A DNA stretch of 64,000 bases from Pyrocephalus nanus (taxonomy: Eukaryota; Chordata; Aves; Passeriformes; Tyrannidae). The notes beneath the pieces are model-generated. The model searched no databases. It worked only from the letters and a program-made list of their open reading frames with translations, and had not been told where the DNA came from. The number at the start of each line of letters is the position of its first letter. Within the stretch, counting starts at the first letter, position 1. The stretch covers positions 34,878,634 through 34,942,633 of the forward strand of contig CM076260.1 of the NCBI GenBank assembly GCA_038380795.1, written 5' to 3'. Shown here in pieces: positions 1 to 11,500 of the stretch. The translations under genes were made by a program, and so were the position numbers.

Positions 1-3000
1 CCATATGGCACTTGGGCTTAAGTGGAATTACACTCTTTGAATATGTGATGCATTTTTGTGTATAAATAGGATGGAAAAAATACACAACAGCAATAGGATG
101 AGCACAATCTTTATTAGCCAAGCAATAGTTTTATAGCCATTGGTATCACTGGTAATGTGAATAGACCAACCTGCTGATTAAGTTCTATTCCTTTATTTTT
201 ATTTTTATTGTTTTAATAAGTAACATTAATTTGTATTTATTTTATTTCTTCAGATCTAGTTTGGGTCTCATATTATTTACTGACAAAAAGAAAAATTTTG
301 TGGAAATGTTGAATGAAACCCAGTTTCAGGTGCATTAGATCTATCAAAAATACTGTATCAAGACCAAATAATGACAGGATAAAGACTGGCAGAGATATCT
401 ATTTTGATCTTTGTTCTTTACAGACTGATGTTTTACTTTCAAATTATAGCAGAAAGAATGTCATACAGGTCATATCACAACTAAAAAAATGCTTGAGGCT
501 TCATAACACACCATTGCCAAGTTTTCAGTAAAGTGTTTATAATTGCACACAGATGAACATCTACCAAAGCTGTGCACATAAAATTCCCATGCAAAATTTG
601 CTTTTAGTGGCAAAAAAATAATCCGTTTAGGAGCTAACAGACCAAACATGTAAATAAATGTAATATGCTTGTGCAGTCAATATCAATATGCAAATATCAG
701 TTTTAGACTTATTTTCCAAAAATTGGTCCTGAAGGGTTGCCAGAAGGGAAAGCATAAAGATGAAGCTAGGCTATAACATAATCAAGATAAATTTTTTTTT
801 TCATTTAATCAGTTTTCTCAGTTCAATCTCACTAAGCAGAGGAGCAGATCCATGTGTTTGACCTTGCTTTTCTCCACTAAAAGAAAGTCCTAAAAAGATC
901 AAGCCAATCCTCCCCTATATCAACTCATGCAATAATTTTCATACAAATTCCCTGCTTTATTAGTGAGAGCTCGCTCTGCTTTCAGAGAGGTGAGTATGAA
1001 GCCAGCTGAGTGTCCTCTGTCCAGATATTCCCATGTCCAAGTGTGATTAGCACTGTCTTGTCAAATTTAGCTCTAAGCCATTTGTGAACACCTTCTTTGT
1101 TTATAGTAGCACACTGAAATCTCCATAGACCTCTGTGTTTGCTCTTCTGTGTATCCTATTATCAATGCACTACATTTCAAGATGTCATATTGCAGAAAGC
1201 CACAAAAGCAGTTTTAATCAATCTAAACATAATCAAGTGAATTACTTTCATTCTGGGTAAATACTGCTTGGTATAATTCTGAGAAAACAAAATTGGGTTT
1301 TAGTTCTACTGCTGCAAATCCAGAGTGACTGTACAAGAACTTTTTGTACTGCATTTGAAAGTCTCCAATTGCATCCCTATAAAAATTCAACTGGGACTAA
1401 ACAGGATTGAACCCCATAAATGAGCAGCTATCACCTGCTTGGAAAGTGGTATAAGGAAATTTTAAAAAATATATGATCTTGAGAGAAATTTTCAAGAAGC
1501 TGATAACTTATGGAATGCCCAGATATTTTTACTATTGCACAAAAGAGTAAATAAAGCTATATAACATAATATTTCAGTTTCCATTCCAGTATAATATTTA
1601 AAGCAGAGTGTATTAGATCCTGACTCTCAGCCTTGCTTTACTAAAGGCAGTCTGGTTACATAAGTACAACCACCAACAACCTTCAACTCAGGACTTGGAG
1701 TGTTCTTAAAAAGCTGAAATTGAAAAAAGCAGGAACTAAGGCACAGAATGGGAAATATTGCCTTAGTTAGAAGAGCCAAGAATGTGCACGAGGGGACTGC
1801 CTCTGTCAGACTTCATGTTGAATTCAGCACTATGCATTCCACTGCCATATGCAAAGAACCAGTTTTAAGTGTGTCCCAGGACTCCCATTTGTCTATTTGC
1901 TCAGCAGCTGTATGTAGCCTATCTCCTGACAGAGATTTTAGTATGATGAAACCATGGCTCGGATAGTAACTTATCAATGCACTGTTACTGGTGGTTTGTG
2001 CACAAATTGTAGAAAAGATAAAGCATCTTCTATCCCTGATTTACCAATTTCTAGCCTATATTTCAAGGTCAGTAGGAAGATAGCAAAACGTTAAGATTTG
2101 GGGTTGGGTTTTTTTATAGCGTCAATGAGAAAAAGTTATTAATGCAATGACAGATTTTTGTATTTCTCTCAATAAAAAGGACTGCATTACTGAACTATAA
2201 AGCCAAGAAGACTCATACAGTGTGAAAATATGCAGGGGAACAACAGCTGTTAGTCATTATTTTCTCCTTATCCTTTCAACACCTCTGTTTCAATTTGCCC
2301 TCTAATGGATAAATCACACTTTCTCCTTAGGACATTTTCTCATGTCAGGCAGGTACTAAAAAGAGTCCTGAGACAATTAAGAGTCATTGGCCAAAGACAC
2401 CCTGTCTTTTGTTGCTTTTACTGTAGACACTGAAGTTAATTTTTATGCTTTATCAAACAGATAAAACTGATGTTGTGTTCTCTTAGTCCTTTGTGATAGA
2501 GGGTGTTTCTGCTTTTTTCTTTAGACATTGAACCTTGCCTCTTTTTTTTTCCTTATACAGCCTGTCTTACATCTTTCAAAAGAGAAATACAAAATATAAA
2601 AATTATTGCATCACTTCATTTAGGCCAAATAAGAATCTAACATCAGACAGCACTTAAACATTTGTTTTATAGTTTACCTCATCTGACAAGGCTTTGTAGT
2701 AGCTATACAGAAGAAGAGGAAAAATAGAAAAAATTTTACTTATGATCACATTCAGTGTAATGCATAAGCTGCTTTACTCTGCACTATTCTCCATTTCTTA
2801 ACTGGTAGAGGAATATTTGCTGGTATTTGAGCTTTTTGTTCACTCTGAATTTAATTAATCTGACTCTATGCCACAGAGAAAATGAGGCAGGGAAAAATGC
2901 AAACAGCTACAAACATCACATGTCCTATTAAATTGGACTTTTTAATGGAAAATACATTTTACTTTAATAACTCTGGAAGTTATAATTATCAGTTTTTCCA

Positions 3001-3780
3001 AGCAGTCAAATGGCAGAAACCTCCAAAGTGACAGAGTGTGTCCACTGATGAAGCTGGAGTATATCACAGCATGCACAATCTTGAATGCATGAACTCTTCC
3101 AACTATTTCTCTTTCAAAATAAGTGGTTGCTTTTCTTCAGAAAGGCAATTCAGTCTACATCTGGTTTTGATTTAAAGATTTGAAAGATTACCCTGATTAC
3201 ATTTCCCATACAGTTTCTAATATGTAACATTTTTTTCAACTGGTACTGCTGATACCATTGAGTGAAACGGATTGTGCAAAAGATGTCTTGGAGAAGGCAC
3301 AAGTCCACCTGGCAGCTATCCTTGGGCAGTGCTAAGGTACACACGCTCCTTATGGCTACGCTCAAAAAAGGCAAAATATTATTCCAAAGAGTGCCTCAGT
3401 CTTTGTGGTGCTTCAGTAATGTGAGTCTTTAATGGTACAATAAATTTAATCTCTCCATCATGAAGGGCAGCTCCATCCCACCAACCCTCCTAGCCTCCTC
3501 AGAGCTGATATTATTACTGTTTACCAGCTCTTACATAACCCTGTTTTTTCTGTTGCCCCTCACATGCATCAATGATTGCAATCTCAGAAAGAAAAGGGGA
3601 AACGAAAATAATAAATAAAAATAGAAACGAACATAAGCTCCCTTGGTACCAGGGAACATGGAAATCGTGGAAGCTTGGCATAAAACCTGGCACGCGTAGT
3701 GACAGCATCTGATGCTAGCAGCGGAATGAAATATTGGGATCACATGGATAAGAATAAAGGAAAGAACATTCCCTCTGTAA
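1..3780. other. AT-rich intergenic DNA, no gene seen
   Basis: All open frames here are short and lack recognisable motifs or plausible splice partners. In other vertebrates the gene on this side of RIPPLY2 is SNAP91, but I see neither its exons nor a second CpG island. I could not identify repeats in this block by eye. Confidence 0.6.
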
Positions 3781-3788
3781 AAATACGC

Positions 3789-3830
3789 TATATATACGTG
3801 TGTGTGTGTGTGTATATATCTATGTATATA
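3789..3830. repeat. TA/TG microsatellite
   Basis: Alternating TATA and TGTG dinucleotides lie just left of the RIPPLY2 CpG island. This is a length-variable simple repeat and the short frames through it are artefacts. Confidence 0.85.
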
Positions 3831-4172
3831 AAGAGCCACTATGCTAACTAAGAAAACAGTGTAGCTTTAGCGGGAACGCATAGCGGGGGAGTGATGCGTT
3901 ATTAAGGAAGGACCTCTGCAAAAGATCATCACGTTCCCCTCCACCCCGGGATGAGATTCCTTTTTCCGTGCCCGCTCCCGCGGTGAGCGGCTGGCGCTGC
4001 CCTCTCCCGGGCGAGCCGCGGTGCCCTCCCTGCCCACACGCCGTGCCTCGCTGCTCTAGGGCATAAACAAACACGGGCTGAACAACAAAGGGCCGCGCTG
4101 GCGGCGGCCGGGCCGCTCCGCCGGGATGCACAGAGGCCGGGCACGTCCCCGCTGCCACCGCCCCCCGCTCCG

Positions 4173-4241
4173 TTCCCACAGGGGCTGCCCCCTCCCGCCC
4201 CCCGGCAGCTGCCATGTGTCTGCTCAAGTGCGATTAACACC
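4173..4241. promoter_or_regulatory. Putative RBPJ, E-box and T-box site cluster upstream of RIPPLY2
   Basis: Within 69 bp are TTCCCAC (4173-4179, reverse GTGGGAA, the RBPJ core), three E-boxes CAGCTG (4206-4211), CATGTG (4213-4218) and CAAGTG (4225-4230), and GATTAACACC (4232-4241, reverse GGTGTTAATC, a T-box-like half site). Mouse Ripply2 is activated in presomitic mesoderm by Mesp2 (E-box binding) together with Tbx6 and Notch. The grouping fits that logic, but each motif is short and function here is inferred. Confidence 0.45.
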
Positions 4242-4420
4242 GACCCGCCAAATCCCCCCCGCCCCCGCTTCCCCTTCCCGGGCCATTTGGGGCATGCACG
4301 CGCCCGCGCCCCGTGTTTACACGGCGGCGCCTTCGCGCGGAGCCTTTTTTGTGGATGGCGCTGGCAGATGAGCCGGGGGAGGTGGGGGCTCCGCGCCGCG
4401 CAGCGCCCGCCGCCACCGGC

Positions 4421-4428
4421 TATAAAAG
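4421..4428 (+). promoter_or_regulatory. TATA box of RIPPLY2
   Basis: TATAAAAG lies 39 bases before the A of the RIPPLY2 start codon. A transcription start about 30 bases downstream would fall near 4450, implying a very short 5' untranslated region. A TATA box inside a CpG island suits a developmentally pulsed gene. Confidence 0.75.
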
Positions 4429-4466
4429 CCTCCGGGCCCGCGGCCGGCAGGGCCAGGCGAGCGGGG

Positions 4467-4685
4467 ATGGAGGGCGGCGGCAGGGGGTGCGCGTGCCCCC
4501 GCCCGCTCTCGGTAGCGCTGCCCCCACAGGGGTACGCGCCCCTCTCCTCCTCCCCGCGGTTCGCGGAGAGGCCCAGCCCTGCCCTGACGGCCCTGCCCTT
4601 GCCCTGCAGCCCGGCGCCCTTCTGGAGACCGTGGTTGCCAGCGCTGGGCGAGGAGGCCCTGCGGAGCGTCCCCGGCCCCGCAGCG
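4467..4685 (+). CDS. RIPPLY2: RIPPLY2 coding exon 1
   Basis: It encodes residues 1-73, including WRPW at 53-56. The donor GTGAGT follows directly at 4686 and the exon ends on a complete codon. Confidence 0.88.
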
Positions 4686-6856
4686 GTGAGTGTGGCGGGG
4701 GCGCGGCGGAGCCTCTGCCGCCGGCATCGCCGCAGGAACGACGGGGAAGTCCCGGCGGGGCGGGGATGCTCGGGGTGGGCCCGGTGCCGTGCCGAATGGC
4801 TGACCTCTTGCTCTCTCCTTCTCAGCCTCATAGCCCCAGTGGGCTGGCGAACGCTTCCCGAAAAGTGGAGCAGTACACGCACCCCGTTAGGTAAGTGGCT
4901 GTTCGGGCCGCCGCCGGTCCCCGCGGGGGAGCTCCGGGCACACGGGGCCCGCTGGCGCTGCGCGACCAGGAGGGGAGTCCTTTGCTCGCCAGCGCGGTGC
5001 CGTACCACTCCATCTCCCGCCTCTTTAGTTTCAACCCATATATTTATGTAGATATTAAAGTGCCTTGGGAGTGAATTGGCCATTACGTGCTTTTGCACTG
5101 ACTGGTCGTTGGGCAAGTGATTGCCAGCATTTGTAAATTTAGCATCTTTGAGGTGCTGATGTGCTTCTGTGGTGTGGGACTTGACATGCTACACAGTTAT
5201 GTGGGCGTTTTTCGTGGTGCCGGAGTTGGCTGAAGCCAGCTACTCATTCCTGGGCCTAGCATTAAAAAAGGAACGGGGGTGTAGTTCCTAGGCTGCACTG
5301 CTATGCAGAAATCCAGTGCCCTCACAGAATAAGGAAGCAGGTGCAGGCATGAGAGAGAGTGACAGGTGGAGAGGGTATGGACTGGCTAAGCAACCATTGC
5401 CAAGGAAAATACTTGTGTAACTACTGCTTTAATGATGAACGTAATGCTAGTATCTGCACTGTCAGTTCTGAAAAGGAAATAATGAAAATAACTACAGTTG
5501 AATCTGCCAGAGAGTTTATAGTCAGAAATATTAATAGGTGTCAAGAGAGGCTTAAAGTAATTGCACAGGTAATTCTTCTAGACAAGATGCAGCTCTCTTC
5601 CAAATCTAGGCTCTGATCCTTCAAATACTGATGCACAGATTAAGCAATTGCACAGGCTTACTTCACTGTGACTTCTCCAGTTAACTTAGGTATGAGTGAA
5701 TTCTGCTGCAGGGAACACCGGGAATGAACACCTTACAAGGCTGGTGTCAGTTACTTTGTGCTGAAAAGGATGCAGAGTTCTGTTAAACAGTAGCCAAGAA
5801 AGTATTTCTTGTGATTGCTAGAAAGTTGCCTAGTTTAAGGATTTCTATTATAAACAGTCTGTAGTCAGCATTTCATTATGTTGCAGTGCGCTAGTCTCTT
5901 GGCTCATGGGACTTCCATGGTCTGTTTCTTCTAGCTATTTCTAAACTGTAAGTAAAAAAGGATGTTAGTTGAAAAGGAACAGGAACTGTGGAGTATATTA
6001 ATTGCAATATAATGTCACTAGCTGATAGCCCTTGTCAACTACGATATCACCAATTTTTTTTTTGGTTCCAAGATACAACACAGACTACTTTAAATCTAGA
6101 TCCATGGGGCATTCTTCAATAAGGAGTTTGTTGATTCTTTTTGGAAATATCAAGGTCTGATCACTTCTAGACCTTTATCTTTTAGTTTGGGATTTGTTTC
6201 ACACCATTGTAAACAACTACCTAGGATGGAGATCTTACTTAAGGAAACTATTAATTTAACCCAAATATATTTTGGATTCTGTCTGACAACTATTATATTC
6301 CCTGGGAATAGTTCCAGTTGGGGCAGTACTATTGAATCAGATCCCTGGTAATAATGAGGTACTGGAGTGTGAAATTTCACATAGGGTAGATCTTGGGCTT
6401 TAGGGTAGTTTTGCTGCAAAACTAGCACTTCAAATGTATCTTTATCTCTTCAGATGAAAATACAGAATCTAGGGAGCGGTTTTGGGGGGGGGGGGTTTGT
6501 TTGTTTGTTTTGTGGGTGGTTGTTGTTTTTGGGTTTTTTTCCCTAATCAGATGTAGAAAGTGATTTAGTAATTGACCATTGTGAGGAAAAGCTCTGTAGG
6601 ATGCTTGTCTTAACAGAATTTCACTTTGGTTTCTTGCCTGCCATTATTATTGTAATAACAATAAGCAAATCTGTTGTATACTTGTTTCAGACTATTTTGG
6701 CCCAAATCAAGATGCTATGATTATTTGTATCAGGAAGCTGAAGCACTTCTGAAAAACTTCCCAGTTCAAGCCACAATTTCCTTTTATGAAGACTCAGATA
6801 GTGAAGATGATGAAGATGAACTTGAACAAGATTCAAGAACAGAATCAGGTTGCTGA
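4467..6856 (+). CDS. RIPPLY2: RIPPLY2, transcriptional co-repressor of somitogenesis (3 coding exons)
   Basis: Ripply proteins bridge T-box factors such as Tbx6 to Groucho/TLE co-repressors in the nucleus, setting somite boundaries. Joining 4467-4685, 4826-4890 and 6691-6856 gives 149 residues. The TLE-binding tetrapeptide WRPW is at residues 53-56. The Ripply homology region runs from about HPVRLFWPKS (92-101) through FPVQATISFYEDSDSED (118-134), followed by an acidic tail ending at Cys149. These two blocks define the family. The start at 4467 is the first ATG after the TATA box, has G at -3 and +4, and is the only in-frame ATG between the TATA box and WRPW. The N-terminal segment (52 residues before WRPW) looks longer and more Pro/Ala-rich than I recall in mammals, so the start is less certain than the rest. 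CYB5R4 follows on the same strand. Confidence 0.94.
4826..4890 (+). CDS. RIPPLY2: RIPPLY2 coding exon 2
   Basis: It starts after a pyrimidine tract and CAG at 4823-4825 and ends before GTAAGT at 4891. It encodes residues 74-94 and two bases of Arg95, closing with the conserved HPVR. The preceding intron is only 140 bp. Confidence 0.9.
6484..6530 (+). repeat. Poly-G run with TTTG and GT/T-rich repeats in RIPPLY2 intron 2
   Basis: Twelve consecutive G residues (6484-6495) are followed by TTTG repeats and further G- and T-rich sequence. Such runs are length-unstable and often mis-sequenced. Confidence 0.85.
6691..6856 (+). CDS. RIPPLY2: RIPPLY2 terminal coding exon 3
   Basis: The acceptor TTTCAG ends at 6690. 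The exon completes Arg95 and encodes LFWPKS, the conserved T-box-interaction block, the acidic tail and the TGA stop at 6854-6856. Confidence 0.95.
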
Positions 6857-6959
6857 TTGCAGGGAAGGCCAGTGTCACTTCTAAGACTTAATTTAAACTT
6901 AATATAAATATGTATTATAGTATTTTTAAATATAATTTATTTCTATGTAAGTTATTCTT

Positions 6960-6965
6960 AATAAA
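6960..6965 (+). terminator. RIPPLY2 polyadenylation signal
   Basis: AATAAA lies 104 bases after the stop codon, with T-rich and GT-containing sequence downstream at about 6990-7025. The 3' untranslated region would be roughly 120-130 bases. AU-rich stretches at 6880-6950 could favour rapid mRNA turnover, as expected for an oscillating segmentation transcript; that role is inferred. Confidence 0.8.
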
Positions 6966-6989
6966 ACTGAGATGTCTTATAATTTTATC

Positions 6990-7640
6990 TGAGCTTTTTC
7001 CTTTGTTCTATTCCTGTCCTGGTCTAGGCAGAGAATGTATTGATTAGTGTTTTTATCTGAGGTCCTATGTTTTGTAGACCATAACCTGAAAACCAGTTTT
7101 AGGAGCAGAGAACAGATGCCTTGCTTTAAAAGGCTCTATGGTTATTTGACTTTCTCAAAGTCTGAGGACACAAGGAAAGCTTTTCATGGTGATTTAGTAG
7201 GTTCCATATGGAAGCGTATCAAGGAATCATTGGATTAAGTATTCTAATGTGCTTGCTGTTACAACGGAGTTCCAAACAGGGAGAACAGAAACAGTATAGT
7301 TGTTTGCTAAATGGAGAGAAGAGTCCAAATTCTAGTCTAGGTTTTGATTTTTGAAGAAGGTGTTTGGCTTAAGTCACTTATACTCTTATGTACATGTACT
7401 GTATATATGATAGTTTCCAACTGCATTTGTCTGTAAAGTTGACATCAAGAAATGAGAAAAAGGCCCAATGTGCTGTTCTTATTGTGAGTTTGGTTTTAAT
7501 AGCTGAAGCAAAGTTTGGTACCAGTCATCGTGAAGGCCAAAGGCCCTAAACGAACAACAACAACAAGAAAAATCCAAAATTCTAACTTAAACGCCAGTGC
7601 CTCTGTCAGGTAGAGCTTGTGTACATACCTGGATCTGCTC
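6990..7640. other. Short intergenic spacer between RIPPLY2 and CYB5R4
   Basis: This ordinary AT-rich spacer separates the RIPPLY2 polyadenylation region from the next CpG island. An AAC-rich stretch sits at about 7549-7567. I see no gene or recognisable repeat. Confidence 0.6.
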
Positions 7641-8520
7641 TTCCCTGAGCGCTGCGTATGTCGCTGCGGGCGGGGCTGGCTCAGAGTGCCAACAACATCC
7701 CTGGAGTGGCTGCCCCGCCACATCTGCTCCCGAGGGAGCCGGTGCAGGAACGAAGCGGGCCCTCACACACAGCCGGGCTCAGCATTTAACCTCCAGGGCT
7801 GAGGCAGCATCAGCTGTGTCAGTCACGACAACCTTCCAGCTCGAGCACCAGGCGCTGGGAGACCCGCACGTAACGCCAACCTTAGAGCGAGGGGAGGCAG
7901 CCCCCGGCGCTGTGCTCGGTACGCGCCGCTCCCTCCCCGCGGAGATGTCCAGCCCCAGCAGATTTCCACCCAGCCGACCCATAGCCGGCGCCGCCCGCCC
8001 CGCTCCCCGCCCGGCCGTCCCTGACCCCCGGCCGGCCCCGCCCGGCGCTGCGGAGCCTGCGCGCTGTGCCGGAGCTGGGTCCGCCCGCGGGAGCCCGGCC
8101 GCGGCCTGGCCCGGCAGGATGCTGAACGTGCCGCCGCCGGCCTTCCCCGCGCCCGGCTCCCAGCAGCGGGCGACCGCGGGCGGCCGCAGCAAGGTAGGGG
8201 CAGCCTGGCCGCCGGCCGGCGCTTTTGGGGTGGTGAAGGGCGCCGGCGATTTCCCGGCGTTGGTGCCGCCCGTATGGCCTGGCTCCGCCCGGTGGGGCTG
8301 CGCTGGCTGCCGGTCGGTTCCCGACTGCCGCCGGACTCTCCCCTGGAGCTGTCTCGTACTCCAGCAGCCGCCGAGGGACCGCGGCAGGGCCCTGGTTGAG
8401 GGGCCGGCTCAGCCGCGTCGCTGGAAAACCCTTGGTACTTCTCGTTTGAAGGGTGTGGTGGTAACGCTTCCGGCGCTGCCGGCCCGGCGCACAGCCTGTG
8501 CAGAGATGGAGAATTTCGGC
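7640..8520. promoter_or_regulatory. CpG island promoter of CYB5R4
   Basis: GC- and CpG-rich sequence surrounds the first coding exon of CYB5R4. No TATA box is visible before the start codon. Several GC-box-like CCGCCC/CCCGCC runs lie between about 7985 and 8045, consistent with a dispersed housekeeping-type promoter. The 350-codon open frame through the island is a composition artefact apart from the exon 1 segment. Confidence 0.85.
8119..8193 (+). CDS. CYB5R4: CYB5R4 coding exon 1
   Basis: It encodes residues 1-25, beginning MLNVP and ending GGRSK as in other vertebrates, which supports the start. The donor GTAGGG is at 8194 and the phase is 0. Confidence 0.93.
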
Positions 8521-11500
8521 TTGGAATTCCTGCGTGCAGCTTATGATGTATATGTTGGGTCTTCATCCTTGGTGGGGGGGTGGGGTGTGTGCGTTGAGAA
8601 CACTTGTTGTCTGCAGTCCTCACTTGGAACAGACTTGTACTTAGACTGAAGTAGCAGTAAGTGGTGTGGATCTGTGTATGCTATAGGTTTTTTTGCTTCT
8701 GTTTTTCCTGTGGTTTTGTAAGACCAGGGTTCTGCTGTTAAAGTTTGGATCAGAGGGGTTCACAGTCTGTGGGGGTATAGAAAAGGCATGTGCTAAATAT
8801 CCTGAAGATCTTGCTCTGCTTTTCAGGGCAGGCCATGGCCTCTGGTAAGCTACTAGACTTCAGTCCCAGCTTTCTCTGGGTGAGTTTTCCAGTGGCTTTA
8901 GGGCTTGGGGAAAGTCTTTATGAATGCTGTGAAAGTGAACTTTCCAACCTTGTCATGCCTTATCATGATTTCCAAATTTCCCTTTGTTGCTTGTATAGGC
9001 CATATCTCAAATGATGCTCATAAAAAATTTTTACTGCCACAGGCACACTTGGTATCTTCAGTTTGCTTTGGGAAGAGTCTGAATGTTTGGTGATGTTCAA
9101 TAATTTCTGTGTCTGGGTTACAACCCAGAACACTTCCTTAAGCACCCTTACTACTGAGTAGGGCTCCCAAATATCAATGATTAATATGAGTTATTTCCTT
9201 TTTGTCTGAGTATTCCTAAGGAGCTTAGAAGAGTATATTTAATGGCTTTTTCTTCCTTTAGAGTTTAGTGATGTTTGTACATTTGTTATTTTTCAGGTAC
9301 CTTTAAAACCAGGAAGGAGTCTTATGGATTGGATTCGATTAACTAAAAGTGGGAAGGACTTGACTGGTCTGAAAGGGAGGCTGATTGAAGTGACCGAAGA
9401 TGAGCTCGCTAAACACAACAAAAAGGAGGACTGCTGGATATGTATAAGAGGTTGGTTGTGATGTTGCTTCTGCATTTTTTACCTAGCTTCCCTTTTATGT
9501 ATTTTAAGAAGAAACAATAAAACCCAAACAACAACAACAACAAAAGCCATATCCAAAACCAAACTATGCACTTTCAGTGTTTAGGCCAGGTGCAACCTTG
9601 ACATAATTCGACACCGCTCTGTTCGACTTAGAGATTTTGTATCACAAAGGTATTCTTTGCTCTCAAACCTTTCATAATAACTCTTTCAAGTGGGCATATT
9701 TTATACCTATTTTATATCTGCATATGAAAGTGATAAAACACAAGATTGTAGGCAATGCATCAAATAACAAGGGCTTAGCAAGAATAAGGCATTGAAAATG
9801 CTTACATGTAGTTACACTCCTCAGTCTCGAACAGCTTATCATCTTTTGCAGTTGATTGGGTTTAGTGATTGCCTTAAAGCTTCCAAAGATATATAAATAT
9901 TAAAAATGTTGCTTAAACCAGTAGAGTGGTCTCTGGGAAATAATTGTGCAAGGCCCACATACTGCTTCATTAAACTTGGCGATGTGAATGACAGTTGCCA
10001 CGTAGAGCAGTTGTAATCTACCTAGCATAAAAAATATCTGTGTACTTAAGCTATTCTATTTATGGTATTATTTTAATTAAATATTCGCTCAAAAGTTGAA
10101 AGTGTCATATGTTACAAGTTAACAGTGGGTAAAAGGTGGCCTGGAGCAATAGCTGTGGCTATAAAAATATTTTCAGGGCTGCAAATGGAGTTCCTAATTG
10201 TCCTACAGAAAGGAGTAAAATCTTTGCTCTCCAGTTTAATCATCTAGAGGCTAAAATACATTAATTTTGCCTTAAATTTGTTAGGAAATAACAGCACAAT
10301 TAAGAGGATCAGCATAGCTAATGTGATATTTCTGTAGGAAGAGTGGTTCTTTTAGTGGTAACTTTGATCTGGTAAGGAACAGCATTGATATTTGATGTAA
10401 TGTCATGTCTGAACTTCAGCAAAAGGCAGTTAAGAATTTCTCTTGGAGGGTGACTGTTTTTTTTGGGTGTTAAAGGGGATGAGAGTGAAAGTAGGGATAA
10501 AATGTCATTCAGTACTGTCCTTTGAACAAAATAATAGAATTGTTAATGGTCTGTGCTGCTCTTGCATGTGCTAGCAAAGCAATAGTGGGAGGAGAACTAA
10601 GGAAAGCCTGTTTAGTAAGGAGATCTGTTAATTTTTCTCTCTGAAAGAGGGACATGTACTACTGCAGACAGAATTACTCCTTAAAATGCTTTTGTTTTGT
10701 TTTTAGTCTCATATTCTTCCTTGAATGCATCTGTAAGGTTGGTTTTCAGAAGAACTCTGTCAAGCTGATTCTGTATCTTCCTTTAAATTTTTCCATCTCT
10801 GCTTTTCCTTTGTTTCCAGATGACTAATATAAAAACATCATAACTGAGAGTCCTGGTAGATTATCTGTAGACATCATATGTGAACAAGTAGTAAAATAAC
10901 AGTTGTGTAAAAGCTAAATGAGGTCTCTGCATTAATAGTTAGACTGTGTCTCTAAAGAGCAGAAATTAATGAGAAGAATGTGAAGTAAAACAAGAACAGA
11001 GTTAACTTTGATCAAAAACCCAGTGTGATAATCATCAAAGAAAGCTGTCATATGTGTCCTAAATTTATACATAAAGAGGGATGGCAGGGGAGTTAAAAAA
11101 AGCATGAAGGGTATAGAAATGAGATTTCCTTTGCCTCTGCAAGTTTGATGGTCGACTTGGCTAATATTCAGGAGGTCATACCTCTGTAGATAACTTATGT
11201 TTTATTGTGTGCAGTAATCGATGCTGCACACAAGATGGCACAGTGAATACAGCCATCAGAAGAGCAGGTCAGTGAAATATGCAAAGATCCTTCCTTTTTT
11301 GATTGGGATAGTTGTTCTTTCCAACTACGTTGTCCTAAATATGTCTCCCCCGGCTCAGTGCTGAGTGCCTATCTCTCCTTCTAATGTAATCAACATACAT
11401 TTCTTAATATCCTAAAAGCTCCTTGTGAAAGCACTGGCATAGTTCTACTTTTGGTAGCTTCTTGTTTTGATAATGTTAACTATGTTTAATTATTCTGTTA

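Larger units (their letters stand above)
3930..5030. promoter_or_regulatory. CpG island spanning the RIPPLY2 promoter and first exons
   Basis: Base composition changes abruptly from AT-rich to strongly GC-rich with many CpG dinucleotides, then falls back near 5030. The island covers the upstream sites, TATA box and exons 1-2 of RIPPLY2. Long open frames on both strands here, including a 395-codon minus-strand frame, come from the lack of AT-rich stop codons and carry no family motif. Confidence 0.85.

Noticed and set aside
1..3900. Possible SNAP91 5' end on the minus strand
   Set aside because: There is no CpG island other than that of RIPPLY2, no matching exon and no splice-flanked coding segment.
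3929..5116. 395-codon minus-strand open frame and other long frames in the first CpG island
   Set aside because: It is antisense to RIPPLY2, extremely Arg/Ala/Gly/Pro-rich and lacks motifs. Long frames are expected where GC content suppresses stop codons.
7597..8649. 350-codon plus-strand open frame in the CYB5R4 island
   Set aside because: Only the MLNVP...GGRSK segment is real coding sequence (exon 1). The rest crosses the promoter and the exon 1 splice donor and has no family resemblance.
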